Assembly (NCBI GenBank): GCA_022843175.1
Contig: JALHOE010000019.1
Location: 1 to 64,000 of the forward strand
Length of the DNA: 64,000 nucleotides
Direction of reading: 5' to 3'
DNA from: Deltaproteobacteria bacterium
GTDB taxonomy: Bacteria; Myxococcota_A; Polyangia; Polyangiales; JADJMO01
How positions within the stretch are numbered: the first letter of the stretch is position 1; the number at the start of each line of letters is the position of its first letter. The notes under the pieces were generated by a model. It was not told the origin of the DNA and ran no database searches. It saw only the letters and a program-made list of their open reading frames with translations. Below are positions 1-8,797 of the stretch, one piece after another. A program made the position numbers and the translations under genes.

Positions 1-369
1 CCCGCCACGACGGCGCCCGTCGCGTCCGTGGACGCGACGCCACCCGCCGCACCACGACTCGCGTGCGACGACGCGCCCCTCGATCCGCACGGGCTTGTCC
101 GCGGCAAGGCCTCGTTCGCGAAGAAGCGGACCCGCTATGCCGTCACGGGCACCAAGCTCGAGGTGTGCATCGAGGATTGGATCGTGGCGAAGGGCGAGGA
201 CGGCCACATGCTCATTCCCGAGGTGGCGGTTTACGAGGCCGGCGTTCGCATCGACCCCACCACCGACGACGCCGGCGAGCCCACGTACCGAGGCATCTAC
301 GTCGGCGCGAGCCTGCTCGTTCCCGGCGTGACGAAGCCGGGCGACGGGCTCTTCCTCCATTTGCGGTGA
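1..369 (+). CDS. C-terminal part of a probable exported/lipoprotein (5' truncated)
   Basis: The reading frame is open from base 1 to a TGA at 367-369, so the start lies before the window. A GTG at 28 exists, but the coding frame continues upstream with Pro/Ala/Thr/Val residues, so it is probably internal. The visible part begins with a Pro/Ala/Thr-rich linker followed by a compact domain of about 100 residues with two cysteines. This resembles the signal peptide-linker-domain layout of other small lipoproteins in this window (601-1137 and 63517-64000). I do not recognise the C-terminal domain. Export is inferred from the linker composition only. Confidence 0.6.
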   Translation, partial: PATTAPVASVDATPPAAPRLACDDAPLDPHGLVRGKASFAKKRTRYAVTGTKLEVCIEDWIVAKGEDGHMLIPEVAVYEAGVRIDPTTDDAGEPTYRGIYVGASLLVPGVTKPGDGLFLHLR

Positions 370-600
370 GCAAACGACCTCCTTCTGGGCGGCCTCACGT
401 CATCGCTCAGGGCGTGGGATTGGCCATGGGTCGCGGCGTGCGTTCGATCGACGTGGCGCATCCCGTGGGCGGCGCTCGCTCTCCAGCTCGCGTCGTGTCG
501 CTGCCGCGAATCAGAACGAATGTCGCCGTCGGCCGATGTTCGCGAGACGCGTAACACCGCGAGCGCCACGTTCTCGACGCCGCTCTCTCCCGACGTGCGG

Positions 601-1137
601 TCACTTCCGGCGCGAGAACTCGACTCTCGCGTCCGCTGCAAAGACCCAGACCTCGAAGGTGTCGTCGTCGATCACGCGCAGATGGAACATGTCTCCGTGG
701 GCCTTCTTGCTCTTGCCGGGAAGGTTCTCCATCACGAAGAAGGCGCCGTCTCCGTCGTTGAAGCTGAGCGTGTAGGCCTTCTTGTCCACGACGATGTCTT
801 TGCCCCCGTCGATCTTGAGCTCGGTGATCACGCAGGTGGTTGTTCCGGCTTCGCAGCCGAACTTCAGCGCGCGCTTCCCACTCACGAAGAAGGCGTCCGG
901 CCCCTGGAGCACTGCGAAGGGGGGTTTGGTGAGCTTCTTCTTCGGAACGCTGGCCGAAGTGGCGACGGTCGCCGACGCCGACGCCGTTGGGCCAGGAGCG
1001 CTTACCGACGCGGAAGCGCTCGTCGTTGGCGTCGCACTTGGGCTCGACGCGCTCGGCGCCGGCGGCGCGGCGACGACCGGCGGCGCCTCCTTCTGTGCTG
1101 CACACGCGACGAGAGCCACGGCTGATATCCAACGCAT
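601..1137 (-). CDS. Putative lipoprotein with Ala/Ser/Pro/Thr linker
   Basis: A 178-residue protein. I chose the ATG at 1137 because it is followed at once by a short hydrophobic segment ending in a lipobox (LVAC), with the lipidated Cys at about residue 12. The longer upstream frame has no signal peptide and would run into pfkA. After the Cys comes a roughly 55-residue linker of Ala, Ser, Pro, Thr and Val, typical of myxobacterial surface lipoproteins. A C-terminal domain of about 110 residues (two Cys in a GCEAGTTTC stretch) follows and looks beta-rich. It is not recognised as a named family. It is transcribed divergently from pfkA across about 124 bases. Confidence 0.7.
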   Translation of the reverse strand: MRWISAVALVACAAQKEAPPVVAAPPAPSASSPSATPTTSASASVSAPGPTASASATVATSASVPKKKLTKPPFAVLQGPDAFFVSGKRALKFGCEAGTTTCVITELKIDGGKDIVVDKKAYTLSFNDGDGAFFVMENLPGKSKKAHGDMFHLRVIDDDTFEVWVFAADARVEFSRRK

Positions 1138-1261
1138 CGAGAGAACATACCCCGCTCCGCAATGGGCCGATCCGCGATTCCGGCGGTCTTGCATCGGCTC
1201 GCGACTTCGGCGAGCTCGGTCGGGGCCGCGAGCGTGATGGTGAGCCTGGTACACTTCCCCG

Positions 1262-2311
1262 ATGCAAGCCATCGGGGTGCTCACGTCGGGGGGCGACGCG
1301 CCGGGCATGAACGCGGCGGTGCGCGCCGTCGCGAAGATCGGCGCGGCGCGCGGGGTGCGGGTCGTCGGCATCGACGACGGCTACGACGGCCTCATCGAGC
1401 GTCGGTTCCGCGAGCTCGCCGCGCCCGGTCGGGTCGACCCCGCGATCGAGCGCATCTCGGCGGTGGGCGGCACGGTGCTCGGATCGGCGCGCTGCGCGCG
1501 GTTTCGCGAGCCGGACGGCCGACAGCGCGCCGCCGCGTCGCTCGACGGCATGGGGCTCGTCGTCATCGGCGGCGACGGCTCGCTCACCGGCGCGCACCTG
1601 CTCGCCCGCGAGCACGGCGTTCGCTTCGTGGGCATCCCGGCGTCGATCGACAACGATATCGGCTGCACCGCGTCAGCGCTCGGGGTCGACACCGCGCTCA
1701 ACACCATCGTCGATGCGTGCGACCGCATCGGCGACACGGCCTCGTCGCACCGTCGCGCGTTCGTCGTCGAGGTGATGGGGCGGCGCTCGGGCTACCTCGC
1801 GATGGCCGGCGCCGTCGCGGTGGGCGCCGACGGCGTGCTCCTGCCGGAGCATGGGCGGAGCGAGGCCGCGGTCGTCGAGGCCGTCGAGAAGCTGATCCGC
1901 AAGGGCTTCGAGGGCGGCAAGCGTCGGGTGCTCGTGCTCAAGGCCGAGGGCGTCGAGGTGCCCTGCACCCGGCTCGTGCGGCTCGTCGAGGAGAAGCTCA
2001 CCGGGGTCGAGGTGCGCGCGACGGTGCTCGGTCACCTCGTGCGCGGCGGCGCGCCGACGTATCACGATCGCATGATCGCGAACCGGCTCTCGCTCGCCGC
2101 CGTCGACGGGCTGCTCGCCGGCGCGACCGACGAGATGGTCGCCTGGCTTCCGACGGTCCGCGGCGGCACCGAGACGACCGATCCCTACGTGCGCCGCTTC
2201 CCGATGGAACACGTGCTGGAAGAGACGCGCGCACTCCTCGAGGGGACGAGCGTCGTGACCAAGTGGCGCCTCGGCCTCCTCGAGCGCGTCGAGGGCGTGC
2301 TGCCGCTCTGA
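1262..2311 (+). CDS. pfkA: ATP-dependent 6-phosphofructokinase
   Basis: A 349-residue cytosolic PfkA-family enzyme that phosphorylates fructose 6-phosphate to fructose 1,6-bisphosphate, the committed step of glycolysis. Visible motifs are the N-terminal nucleotide-binding SGGDAPGMN (9-17), GGDGS (103-107), GIPASIDNDI (124-133) with the catalytic Asp at 130, and MGRRSG (172-177). Gly rather than Asp in GGDGS, and Ala rather than Lys in the GIPxSIDND motif, point to ATP rather than pyrophosphate as phosphoryl donor, following established PFK subfamily rules. It is slightly longer than the roughly 320-residue E. coli enzyme. The ATG at 1262 leads directly into the first beta strand. The gene stands alone. 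Confidence 0.93.
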   Translation: MQAIGVLTSGGDAPGMNAAVRAVAKIGAARGVRVVGIDDGYDGLIERRFRELAAPGRVDPAIERISAVGGTVLGSARCARFREPDGRQRAAASLDGMGLVVIGGDGSLTGAHLLAREHGVRFVGIPASIDNDIGCTASALGVDTALNTIVDACDRIGDTASSHRRAFVVEVMGRRSGYLAMAGAVAVGADGVLLPEHGRSEAAVVEAVEKLIRKGFEGGKRRVLVLKAEGVEVPCTRLVRLVEEKLTGVEVRATVLGHLVRGGAPTYHDRMIANRLSLAAVDGLLAGATDEMVAWLPTVRGGTETTDPYVRRFPMEHVLEETRALLEGTSVVTKWRLGLLERVEGVLPL

Positions 2312-2330
2312 GTGGTGGGCACGCGATCGG

Positions 2331-2345
2331 CCGGGCTCGAGCCGG
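2331..2345. terminator. Possible bidirectional terminator between convergent genes
   Basis: The 34-base gap between the pfkA stop and the stop of the minus-strand gene at 2346 contains a GC-rich palindrome (core GGCTCGAGCC at 2334-2343, flanked by CCG/CGG). It could form a hairpin on either strand. There is no U-tract, so the assignment is weak. Confidence 0.25.
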
Positions 2346-3323
2346 TCACTTGTTCACGTGCAGTCCGTCGAAGAACGGCGCCAAATCGAGCGCGGGCATC
2401 CGCGCCTCGACGATCGCGGCGCGAACGTAGAGGCGGTTGCCGACGATCTCGCCGCGCACCTCGACGTGCAATCGGTGGTCGCTCGGAGAGCGCAGCGAAA
2501 TCCAGTCGCTCACCCGCCGCGCACGCTTCGCCGTGCCGTGCAGCTCACAACCGAGCGCGCCGCCCTCGCCGAGCGCGTTCGCCTCCAGGGTCGGAGCCGA
2601 GGTGGAAGCGACAAGATCCGTCGCAGCGGCGAGCGCCGAGTCCGCCGCGAGCCTGCACATCGTCGCGAGCTGGGCTTCGCGCGCAGGGAGTGTGCCGCTC
2701 GTCTCGATCGGGAGGTCGGCCCAGAGGATCGCGAAATGACCGAGGTGGTCGACGTCCGCGGACGCAGCGTGGAGGGTCAGCGTCAGCGCGTCCCGGCTGC
2801 GGGTGTCGACGCGATCGACGGGCACGCCGGGCAGGCTCGCGGTGTAGCCGCCCTCGGCAGACGCGACCTCGCGCCAGGCAGGCGGCTGCGACGCCGAGGC
2901 GAACCGCCCGACGAGCTTCCATCCGAAGCTGAGGACGAGGACCACGAGCGCGAGCGCGATCAGCCGCGGCGGGATGTTGATCCGAAGCGGCGCGCGCTCG
3001 TCGTGCGGAGCGCGCGGCGGGCTGCTGTGCAGCGCCACCGGGAAGACGCTGGGCGCGTCGTCGATGCGCTTGCCGCCGACGAACAGATCCCAGTCGTCGC
3101 GGTTGCGAGCGATGATGCAGCCGTACTTCCCGATCCCGAACATGAGCTGCTCGCCGGTCTCTTTGTGCACGACCTTGCGACCGTCGACGTGCACGTGCAG
3201 CTTGCCCGAATCGTCGAACAGGTCGACGCGACGCTCGGCGTGGATCGAGCGGGGCGCTCGGGCGCTGCCCTCGGGTGCTGCGTAGGTACGTTCGACCGGG
3301 ATGGACCATCGTTTGAGGTGCAC
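2346..3323 (-). CDS. Single-pass membrane protein of unknown function
   Basis: A 325-residue protein. I chose the GTG at 3323 because an excellent ribosome-binding site, AGGAGG, sits six bases upstream; the longer open frame runs through the neighbouring gene in the wrong frame. Residues 1-118 form a soluble, basic, beta-rich N-terminal region with repeated hydrophobic-charged alternation around residues 30-90. One transmembrane helix follows (about 119-138, Leu/Ala/Val-rich), then an extracytoplasmic domain of about 185 residues containing two cysteines. No family recognised. It is the last gene of a minus-strand run with a bEBP, a Ser/Thr kinase and a TPR protein, separated from the TPR gene by about 155 bases, so it may have its own promoter. 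Confidence 0.75.
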   Translation of the reverse strand: MHLKRWSIPVERTYAAPEGSARAPRSIHAERRVDLFDDSGKLHVHVDGRKVVHKETGEQLMFGIGKYGCIIARNRDDWDLFVGGKRIDDAPSVFPVALHSSPPRAPHDERAPLRINIPPRLIALALVVLVLSFGWKLVGRFASASQPPAWREVASAEGGYTASLPGVPVDRVDTRSRDALTLTLHAASADVDHLGHFAILWADLPIETSGTLPAREAQLATMCRLAADSALAAATDLVASTSAPTLEANALGEGGALGCELHGTAKRARRVSDWISLRSPSDHRLHVEVRGEIVGNRLYVRAAIVEARMPALDLAPFFDGLHVNK

Positions 3324-3478
3324 GGCTCGCCTCCTGGGCTTCTCGCCACCCTCAGAGCGAGCGCCGTGCCGACCGGCAAAACAGGCACGAATCCTCGATT
3401 CGCGCCGCAGTCGGCCGGGAGGTGACGAACCTTCGTCGTCACCGCGACGACGGAGCGTCGTCGCGCTCTCCTCTGTCT

Positions 3479-4414
3479 CTAGAACGCGCCGGTCAGCGCG
3501 AAGATCGCGTGATTGGGGCCGAGCGACACGCGGGCGGTGGTCTGCACCGTCGTGCTCGTGAGCAGCAGGTAGGCGCCCGCGCCGATCGCGACGAACCCGG
3601 CGGCGAACGACACCGTGGAGACGTTGCCGTAGCGGACCGCGTCCCGGCTCAGATCGGAGCCGGTGACCGTGCAACCGCCGACGCACTCGTCGTCGCTCTT
3701 CGACTTGGCGGTGATCGCGCGAGCGCCGAAATAGCTCCCGAGGCCGAGCCCCACGACGCCCACGCCCGCGACGACGTACCCGACGACACGCCGGGTCGGA
3801 TGGTCGATCCGCACGACCTCGTCTCTCGGCACGGGGGGCGGCTCCTTGGGCGCGTCGGCGAGCCGGGGAACCTCGATCGTCTTCTGATCGGCGGTGTCCT
3901 CGACGCTCACCTCGCCGCGCCACGCAGTTTTGCCGGGCGCGCTGGCGACGACGACGTGCTTGCCGGGATCGATCGGAAACCTGGAGCCCCACGCCGCGCG
4001 CGAGATCGCTTGGCCGTCGAGGTCGAGCTTCAGCTCCGGCGGCTCCTCCCTCACGACGATCGTCAGATAGGAGAGCTGCGGCTCGAGCTCGTCGATGCCG
4101 TCCTTCGCGATCTTGAGGCGCGCCTCGTTCTTGTCGCGCACCGCGAGGGCGAGGCCCTCTTTGTAGCGCGCGTACGCGGACGCCGTGCGGCCGGTCTTGC
4201 GGTAGCAGAGCGCGAGGTTCAGGACGACGCCGCCGCCCGGCTTGAGCCGATGCGACTCGGCGAACTTCGGGCAGGCGGCCACCCAGTTGTTCTGCTCGTT
4301 GGCGAGCCGCCGCCCCTCGTCGAAGAGGCTCTGCGCCAGGGCGGCCGGATCGTCGGCCGAGGCCACGGGCGCGACGAGGGAGAGCGCGATCGCGAGGAGG
4401 GTTCTACTGCGCAT
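3479..4414 (-). CDS. Exported TPR/PEGA-like protein with two C-terminal TM helices
   Basis: A 311-residue protein. A signal peptide occupies about residues 1-20 (cleavage after ASA). Residues 22-105 form helical TPR-like repeats (the 'LFDEGRRLANE' and 'CYRKTGRTASAYARYKEGL' motifs), a module widespread in myxobacterial proteins encoded beside Ser/Thr kinases. Residues 115-190 resemble a PEGA-type beta domain. Two transmembrane helices follow near 210-232 and 268-287, with a short Cys-containing loop between them. Its start overlaps the end of the kinase gene upstream by 11 bases, which implies translational coupling. Inference: an envelope component controlled by, or reporting to, that kinase. 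Confidence 0.82.
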   Translation of the reverse strand: MRSRTLLAIALSLVAPVASADDPAALAQSLFDEGRRLANEQNNWVAACPKFAESHRLKPGGGVVLNLALCYRKTGRTASAYARYKEGLALAVRDKNEARLKIAKDGIDELEPQLSYLTIVVREEPPELKLDLDGQAISRAAWGSRFPIDPGKHVVVASAPGKTAWRGEVSVEDTADQKTIEVPRLADAPKEPPPVPRDEVVRIDHPTRRVVGYVVAGVGVVGLGLGSYFGARAITAKSKSDDECVGGCTVTGSDLSRDAVRYGNVSTVSFAAGFVAIGAGAYLLLTSTTVQTTARVSLGPNHAIFALTGAF

Positions 4415-5735
4415 GCTCGAGCGGATCCGGCGCGGTGGCCGTCGCGGCGGGCGGCGGCGGCGCAGTGGGCACCTGCAAGGCGCTGGCCGAGGTCGTCGCG
4501 AGGGCGGGCTTCATCTTCGGCGGCGCCCTGCCCGATAGGCTGGGCGTCGCGCTCGGCGTCGCGCTCGATGGCGTTGCCGTCGGCGGTGTCGCGCTCTCGA
4601 CGACGACGGAGGGGGGCGCGATCGCCGAACCGGCGCTCGGCGCGTGGCTCGGGGCCGCGGGTGGCACGTTCGGCTCGGCGTGCGGCCAGAGTCGCGTCGC
4701 GACGAGGGCCCCCGCGACGACGGCCGCGGCCGCGCCCGCGATCCATACGCGGTGCTTGGTCTTCGCCTGCTCGCGACGCACGATCGACGGCGGGGGAGCG
4801 TCGACCGTCGCCTCGGCGACGTGCTCTCCAGAGGCGAACGGCGCGAGCGCGGCGGCCAGATCCTCGACCCGCGAGAAGCGCGCTTCGGGCTTCTTCTCCA
4901 GGCAGCGCAGCGTAATCGCCTCGAGCTCCGCCGGGATCTCCGGGCGCGTGTCGCGGAGCTTGGGCGGATCGTCGGCGACGATCGCGGCGCAGAGGCTGCT
5001 GAACGTGCCGCCCTCGAACGGGGAGCGGGCGACCAGGAGCTTGTAGAGGATGATGCCGAGCGACCAGATGTCGGCGCGCCCGTCGACGGTCTTCGCGTTG
5101 CGCACCTGCTCGGGCGACATGTAGGCGGGCGAGCCGAGAATCGCGGCGGTTTGCGTCAGGCTCGCCTCGTGATCGACGGCGTCGCGCGCCATGCTCTTGG
5201 AGATCCCGAAGTCGAGGACCTTGATGAAGGGCTTGCCGTCGAAGCGGCGCGTGAGGAACAGGTTCGCCGGCTTGAGATCGCGGTGCACGATGCCGCGGGC
5301 GTGAGCCTCGGCGAGCGCGTCGCAAGCCTGAAGCACGTACGCGCACGCGTCGGTCACCGGGAGCGCGCCCTGTTGCTGGAGGAGCGTCTGCAGATCGGTC
5401 CCCTCGAGGTACTCCATCACCATGAACGGCGCGCCGCCGGACAGGGTGCCGACGTCCATCACCCGAACGACGTGCGCGCTCTGGATCGCGATGGCGTTGC
5501 GGGCCTCGCGGAGGAAGCGCTGCACCAATGTCGGCGAGGCGCGCACGACCTCGGGCTTGAGCACCTTGATGGCTACGCGCTCGCCCAGCTTGAGGTGGCG
5601 CGCGAGGAAGACGATGCCCATCGCCCCCTCGCCGAGCATCGTCTCGACCTCGTATTTGTCGTCGATCCGCTCGCCGGCGCGCGGCACTCCGGGGATGGTC
5701 GCCTCGAAATCGGCCTCAACCCCCATCGACGACAA
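4404..5735 (-). CDS. Hanks-type serine/threonine protein kinase, membrane-anchored
   Basis: A 443-residue PknB-family kinase. All key motifs are present: Gly loop GEGAMG (35-40), ATP-binding Lys57 in VAIK, catalytic loop HRDLKPAN (151-158), DFG (175-177) and SPE (207-209; Ala-to-Ser in the usual APE). A single transmembrane helix lies at about 330-350, followed by a Pro/Ala/Ser/Thr-rich extracytoplasmic tail of about 90 residues with no recognisable sensor domain. The start is ATG 5735, with an in-frame alternative at 5726. It begins only two bases after the upstream bEBP stop and overlaps the downstream TPR gene, so bEBP, kinase and TPR protein very likely share one transcript. Confidence 0.92.
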   Translation of the reverse strand: MSSMGVEADFEATIPGVPRAGERIDDKYEVETMLGEGAMGIVFLARHLKLGERVAIKVLKPEVVRASPTLVQRFLREARNAIAIQSAHVVRVMDVGTLSGGAPFMVMEYLEGTDLQTLLQQQGALPVTDACAYVLQACDALAEAHARGIVHRDLKPANLFLTRRFDGKPFIKVLDFGISKSMARDAVDHEASLTQTAAILGSPAYMSPEQVRNAKTVDGRADIWSLGIILYKLLVARSPFEGGTFSSLCAAIVADDPPKLRDTRPEIPAELEAITLRCLEKKPEARFSRVEDLAAALAPFASGEHVAEATVDAPPPSIVRREQAKTKHRVWIAGAAAAVVAGALVATRLWPHAEPNVPPAAPSHAPSAGSAIAPPSVVVESATPPTATPSSATPSATPSLSGRAPPKMKPALATTSASALQVPTAPPPPAATATAPDPLEHAQ

Positions 5736-5737
5736 CT

Positions 5738-7339
5738 CTACACCTTACGAGCGCGCGCGATGCCGAGCACCTCGATGCGACTGGACAGGGTGGTCCGCGC
5801 AACGCCGAGCTCGCGCGCTGCGTGCGCGACGACCCCGCCGTGTTTGGCGAGCGCGGCGCGGATGGCGTCGGCCTCGAGCGCGTCGATTCGCCCGCGCTCG
5901 TCCTGAAGCGCCTGCCAGCTCTCGGCGAGGCGCTCCGGGTCCACCGCGACCGAGCCCTCGCGAGCGGGGGCCGCGCGCCGTCCACCCTCGATCGCGCCGA
6001 GGTCGAAGTGCTCGATGCCGAGCGTGTCGGTGGACGCATCGTCGGCGATGGCGCGCTCTCTCGCGCGCTGCACCACGCGCTCCAGCTGCCGCACGTTGCC
6101 CGGCCAGTCGAACGCCTCGGACATCAGCACGCGCCGGAGCGGGAGGCTGAGGATCCACCGCCGCGCCGGATCGTCTCTCCGGAGGAACGCCTCCGCGAGC
6201 GCCGGAATGTCCTCGCGCCGGTCGCGGAGGGGCGGCATGTCGATCGTGAGCGCGGCCAGCCGGTAGTAGAGATCCTCACGGAACCGGCCCTGCTCCATCG
6301 CCTTGCGGAGATCGCCGTTGGTGGCGGCGATGATCCGCACCTCGGCGCGCTTGGGCTCGGCGCGATCCCAGCCCAGCGGGCGATAGGTGCCGAACTGCGT
6401 GAAGTCGAGGAGCAGCTTCTGCGCGTGCGGCGGGAGATTGAGCACCTCGTCGAAGACGATGGTTCCGCCCTTGGCGAACTCGACGAGCCCGACGCGCTTG
6501 GTCGCCGCGCCGGAGAACGCGCCCCGCTCGTGACCGAACAGCTCCGAGGTGATGGTGTTCAGATCGTCGCTCGCACCGAGCATGGCCCGGACGATCGGCC
6601 GCCGCCCGCTCGCCTCGGCGATCGCCTCGGCCAGGAGCGTCTTGCCGGTGCCCGACTCGCCGAGGATGAGGATCGACGAGGTCCCCCGGAGGGCCGACAT
6701 CACCTCCTTGCGGATCCGCTGCATGCTTGGGGCCGCGAGGAGATCGTCGAGCGGTGGGGTGGCGATGGCGTCGACGCGGTGCGCCCGGACCGCCCGGAGC
6801 TCCTCGCGCGTGGTTTGCAAGCGCTCGGTCTGCGCGAGGACCGCCCCGAGGACGGGCGCCGCCGCGCGGAAGAACTCGATATGACGCTCCCCGACGAACC
6901 TGTCGCGATTCCGGAAGTCGACGTAGAGGACCCCGCGCGTCTCGCGGCTGCCGGGACGCTGGAGGGGCGCCGCCAGCGCGGCGATGATCCCGAGCGTGGT
7001 GACGCTGGCCGAGGCGCCGACCCCCGACATGGGATCCCACTCGACCAGCTGCCCGGTGTCGAGCGCCCGCCGGACAATCGTGCGGCTGATGTCCTCGTGC
7101 TCGAGCGCGTCGATCGCCCCGGCTTGCCCGCGCGCCTTGATCACCTGAGCGCTCCCGTCGGACTGCACGAGGAGCAACATGCCTCGGTCCGCGCCGAGCA
7201 CGTCGACGAGGACGTCGAGCCCCTGCTCGATCGCCTCGTCACTGTCGAGCACGCCGAACAAGCGCTCGTGCAGCCGGCAGATCGCCGCCCAGAGCAACGT
7301 GTCGTCGAGCTTTCGTCGGGTGGAGAGGCTCGCGCTCAT
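5738..7339 (-). CDS. Sigma-54-dependent transcriptional activator with N-terminal GAF domain
   Basis: A 533-residue bacterial enhancer-binding protein. The ATG at 7339 begins the first recognisable helix; upstream in-frame sequence is antisense to the divergent gene. Order: GAF-like sensor (about 20-170), AAA+ domain with Walker A GESGTGKT (227-234), sigma-54 contact loop GAFSGA (273-278; the consensus is GAFTGA), Walker B GGTIVFDE (291-298), arginine-finger region FREDLYYRL (353-361) and WPGNVRQLE (412-420), then a Fis-type helix-turn-helix (about 499-528). There is no receiver or FHA domain, so input is probably a small molecule or protein acting on GAF. It precedes the kinase by two bases. 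Thr-to-Ser in the loop is conservative but rare. Confidence 0.92.
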   Translation of the reverse strand: MSASLSTRRKLDDTLLWAAICRLHERLFGVLDSDEAIEQGLDVLVDVLGADRGMLLLVQSDGSAQVIKARGQAGAIDALEHEDISRTIVRRALDTGQLVEWDPMSGVGASASVTTLGIIAALAAPLQRPGSRETRGVLYVDFRNRDRFVGERHIEFFRAAAPVLGAVLAQTERLQTTREELRAVRAHRVDAIATPPLDDLLAAPSMQRIRKEVMSALRGTSSILILGESGTGKTLLAEAIAEASGRRPIVRAMLGASDDLNTITSELFGHERGAFSGAATKRVGLVEFAKGGTIVFDEVLNLPPHAQKLLLDFTQFGTYRPLGWDRAEPKRAEVRIIAATNGDLRKAMEQGRFREDLYYRLAALTIDMPPLRDRREDIPALAEAFLRRDDPARRWILSLPLRRVLMSEAFDWPGNVRQLERVVQRARERAIADDASTDTLGIEHFDLGAIEGGRRAAPAREGSVAVDPERLAESWQALQDERGRIDALEADAIRAALAKHGGVVAHAARELGVARTTLSSRIEVLGIARARKV

Positions 7340-7393
7340 GCGCGCTCGACAATGTGTCACGCGCGGCGCGGGGGTGTCGAATACAATGGTGGC

Positions 7394-8551
7394 GTGCGGT
7401 GGGGGCTGCTCGTCGTCGTTCTCGTCGGCTGCACCCAGGTGATCGGCGCGCACGAGCGCGACGTCGTTAGCAAGCCGCCGCCCGCGCTCGACTGCAGCCA
7501 GGGGCCACAGCTCCGGACGTGCGGCGGCGCAGAGGTGGACGTGTGCGCGAGCAGCGCCCACTGCGGGGGCTGCGGCAACGTCTGCGAGGATGCGGCGGGG
7601 CTAAGACGGTGCGTGACCGGGATCTGCCACGACCACGCGTTTCCGGCGTGGAGGGTCGGCGACGGCGTCGGCTGCGCGCCGCTCCGCGACGATCCGCGCA
7701 TCCTCGTCGACAGCAACACGGGCCTGTGGTGGGAGGCGGCGGCGCAACCCTCGGTGACGACCTACGGCGAGGCGCTCGCCCACTGCGACGCCCTCAACGC
7801 GGAGTCGTTCGGGGGTCACTCCGACTGGGCGCTCCCCTCGCGCATCGAGCTCATGACGACGCTCGACTTCTCGCGACCCGATCCGCTCGACAACAAGTGC
7901 GGCTGGGCGCTGCCCCGCACCTCGTACGTGTGCACCCGCTCGCTGCGCGCCGACGATTCGACCGAGCACTGGCTCTACGGCATCCAGTTCGGCACCCTGT
8001 CGACCCTGCCGATCGGCGATCCCGCCGTGATGAGCGCGAACGTCCGCTGTCGGCCGCGCTGCGTGCGCGCGACGAAGTTCGCCCCGTCCGAGCGCTTCGT
8101 CGAGGTCACCGACGGCGTCTACGACAAGGTCACCGACCTGACCTGGGAGAAGACCGTCGCGGTGGGCAAGCCCGCCGACACCAAGCCCGACGACCCGTCG
8201 CGCAGCCGGTTTACGCAGATCGGCGCGTTTCGCTATTGCAGGGATCGCCCCGCCCTCGGGAACGCGTGGCGGCTCCCGTCGCTCAAGGAGCTCGCGACCA
8301 TCGTCGACGAACGACGGGTCTCCCCGCCGGTCGACGCGAAGTTCGACGTCGGCGATCCGATCGAGAAGATGTACTGAACGAACACGACCAACCTCGTCAC
8401 GACCGTCGCGTTCCCGCAATCGGTGTACTGGGTGATCTGGTTCGACCACGGCCAAACGAGCGGCGCCGTCACGGGCGAGTCGATGGAGATCCCCCAGTCG
8501 TTCGCGCGCGTGCGCTGCGTTCACCTGGGAAACGTCGACGGAAAGAGCTGA
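7394..8551 (+). pseudogene. DUF1566 (Lcl C-terminal) lipoprotein interrupted by an in-frame TGA
   Basis: GTG 7394 opens a signal peptide with lipobox LVGC (Cys13), then a Cys-rich stretch (CGGCGNVC) and two copies of the DUF1566 fold: one around residues 100-215 and a second from about 240, each with the usual 'W..A...C' and 'WRLPS..EL' motifs. The frame stops at TGA 8375-8377. The same frame stays open for 57 more codons to TGA 8549-8551, and that stretch encodes the expected end of the domain (YWVIWFDHG and ARVRCVH). The TGA falls between MY and TNT, where the family normally has Trp in a Y-W-[ST]-[ST] motif. This is a nonsense mutation (TGG to TGA), a base-calling error or readthrough. The gene is divergent from the bEBP across 54 bases. 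Confidence 0.8.
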
Positions 8552-8797
8552 AGAGCCGGCGGCGTCGACGTTCCGAGCGCCCCCCGGATAGTCACCGCGC
8601 GACAGCCGCGCGGCAGGCGCGGTCGATGATGCGCGGAGGGGCCGCGCGCTCAGAGAGACGTCGCGACGTAGCCCAGCCGTCCGGGGCTGGAGATCGGAGA
8701 TGGGGATGTGTCGACTCGCGGGTTGACGCGGGTGCGGCAATCCTTACGCACCTGCGCGCGTGGGATAGAGATGCGCTGGCGCAGGAGGCGTGACCGT

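Noticed and set aside
370-600. Small gene in the gap after the first partial gene
   Set aside because: Short frames there are Arg-rich with no start signal or domain.
5822-8377. 851-codon open frame on the plus strand overlapping the bEBP and DUF1566 genes
   Set aside because: Up to 7393 it is antisense to the bEBP gene with low-complexity Arg/Glu/Asp translation; only the part from GTG 7394 looks like a real protein.
8375-8377. Selenocysteine at the in-frame TGA
   Set aside because: No SECIS-like stem-loop is visible just downstream and the family has Trp at this position, not Cys.
8552-8797. Promoter at TTGACG (8723-8728) before the desaturase gene
   Set aside because: The -10 position reads TACGCA, only two matches to consensus.
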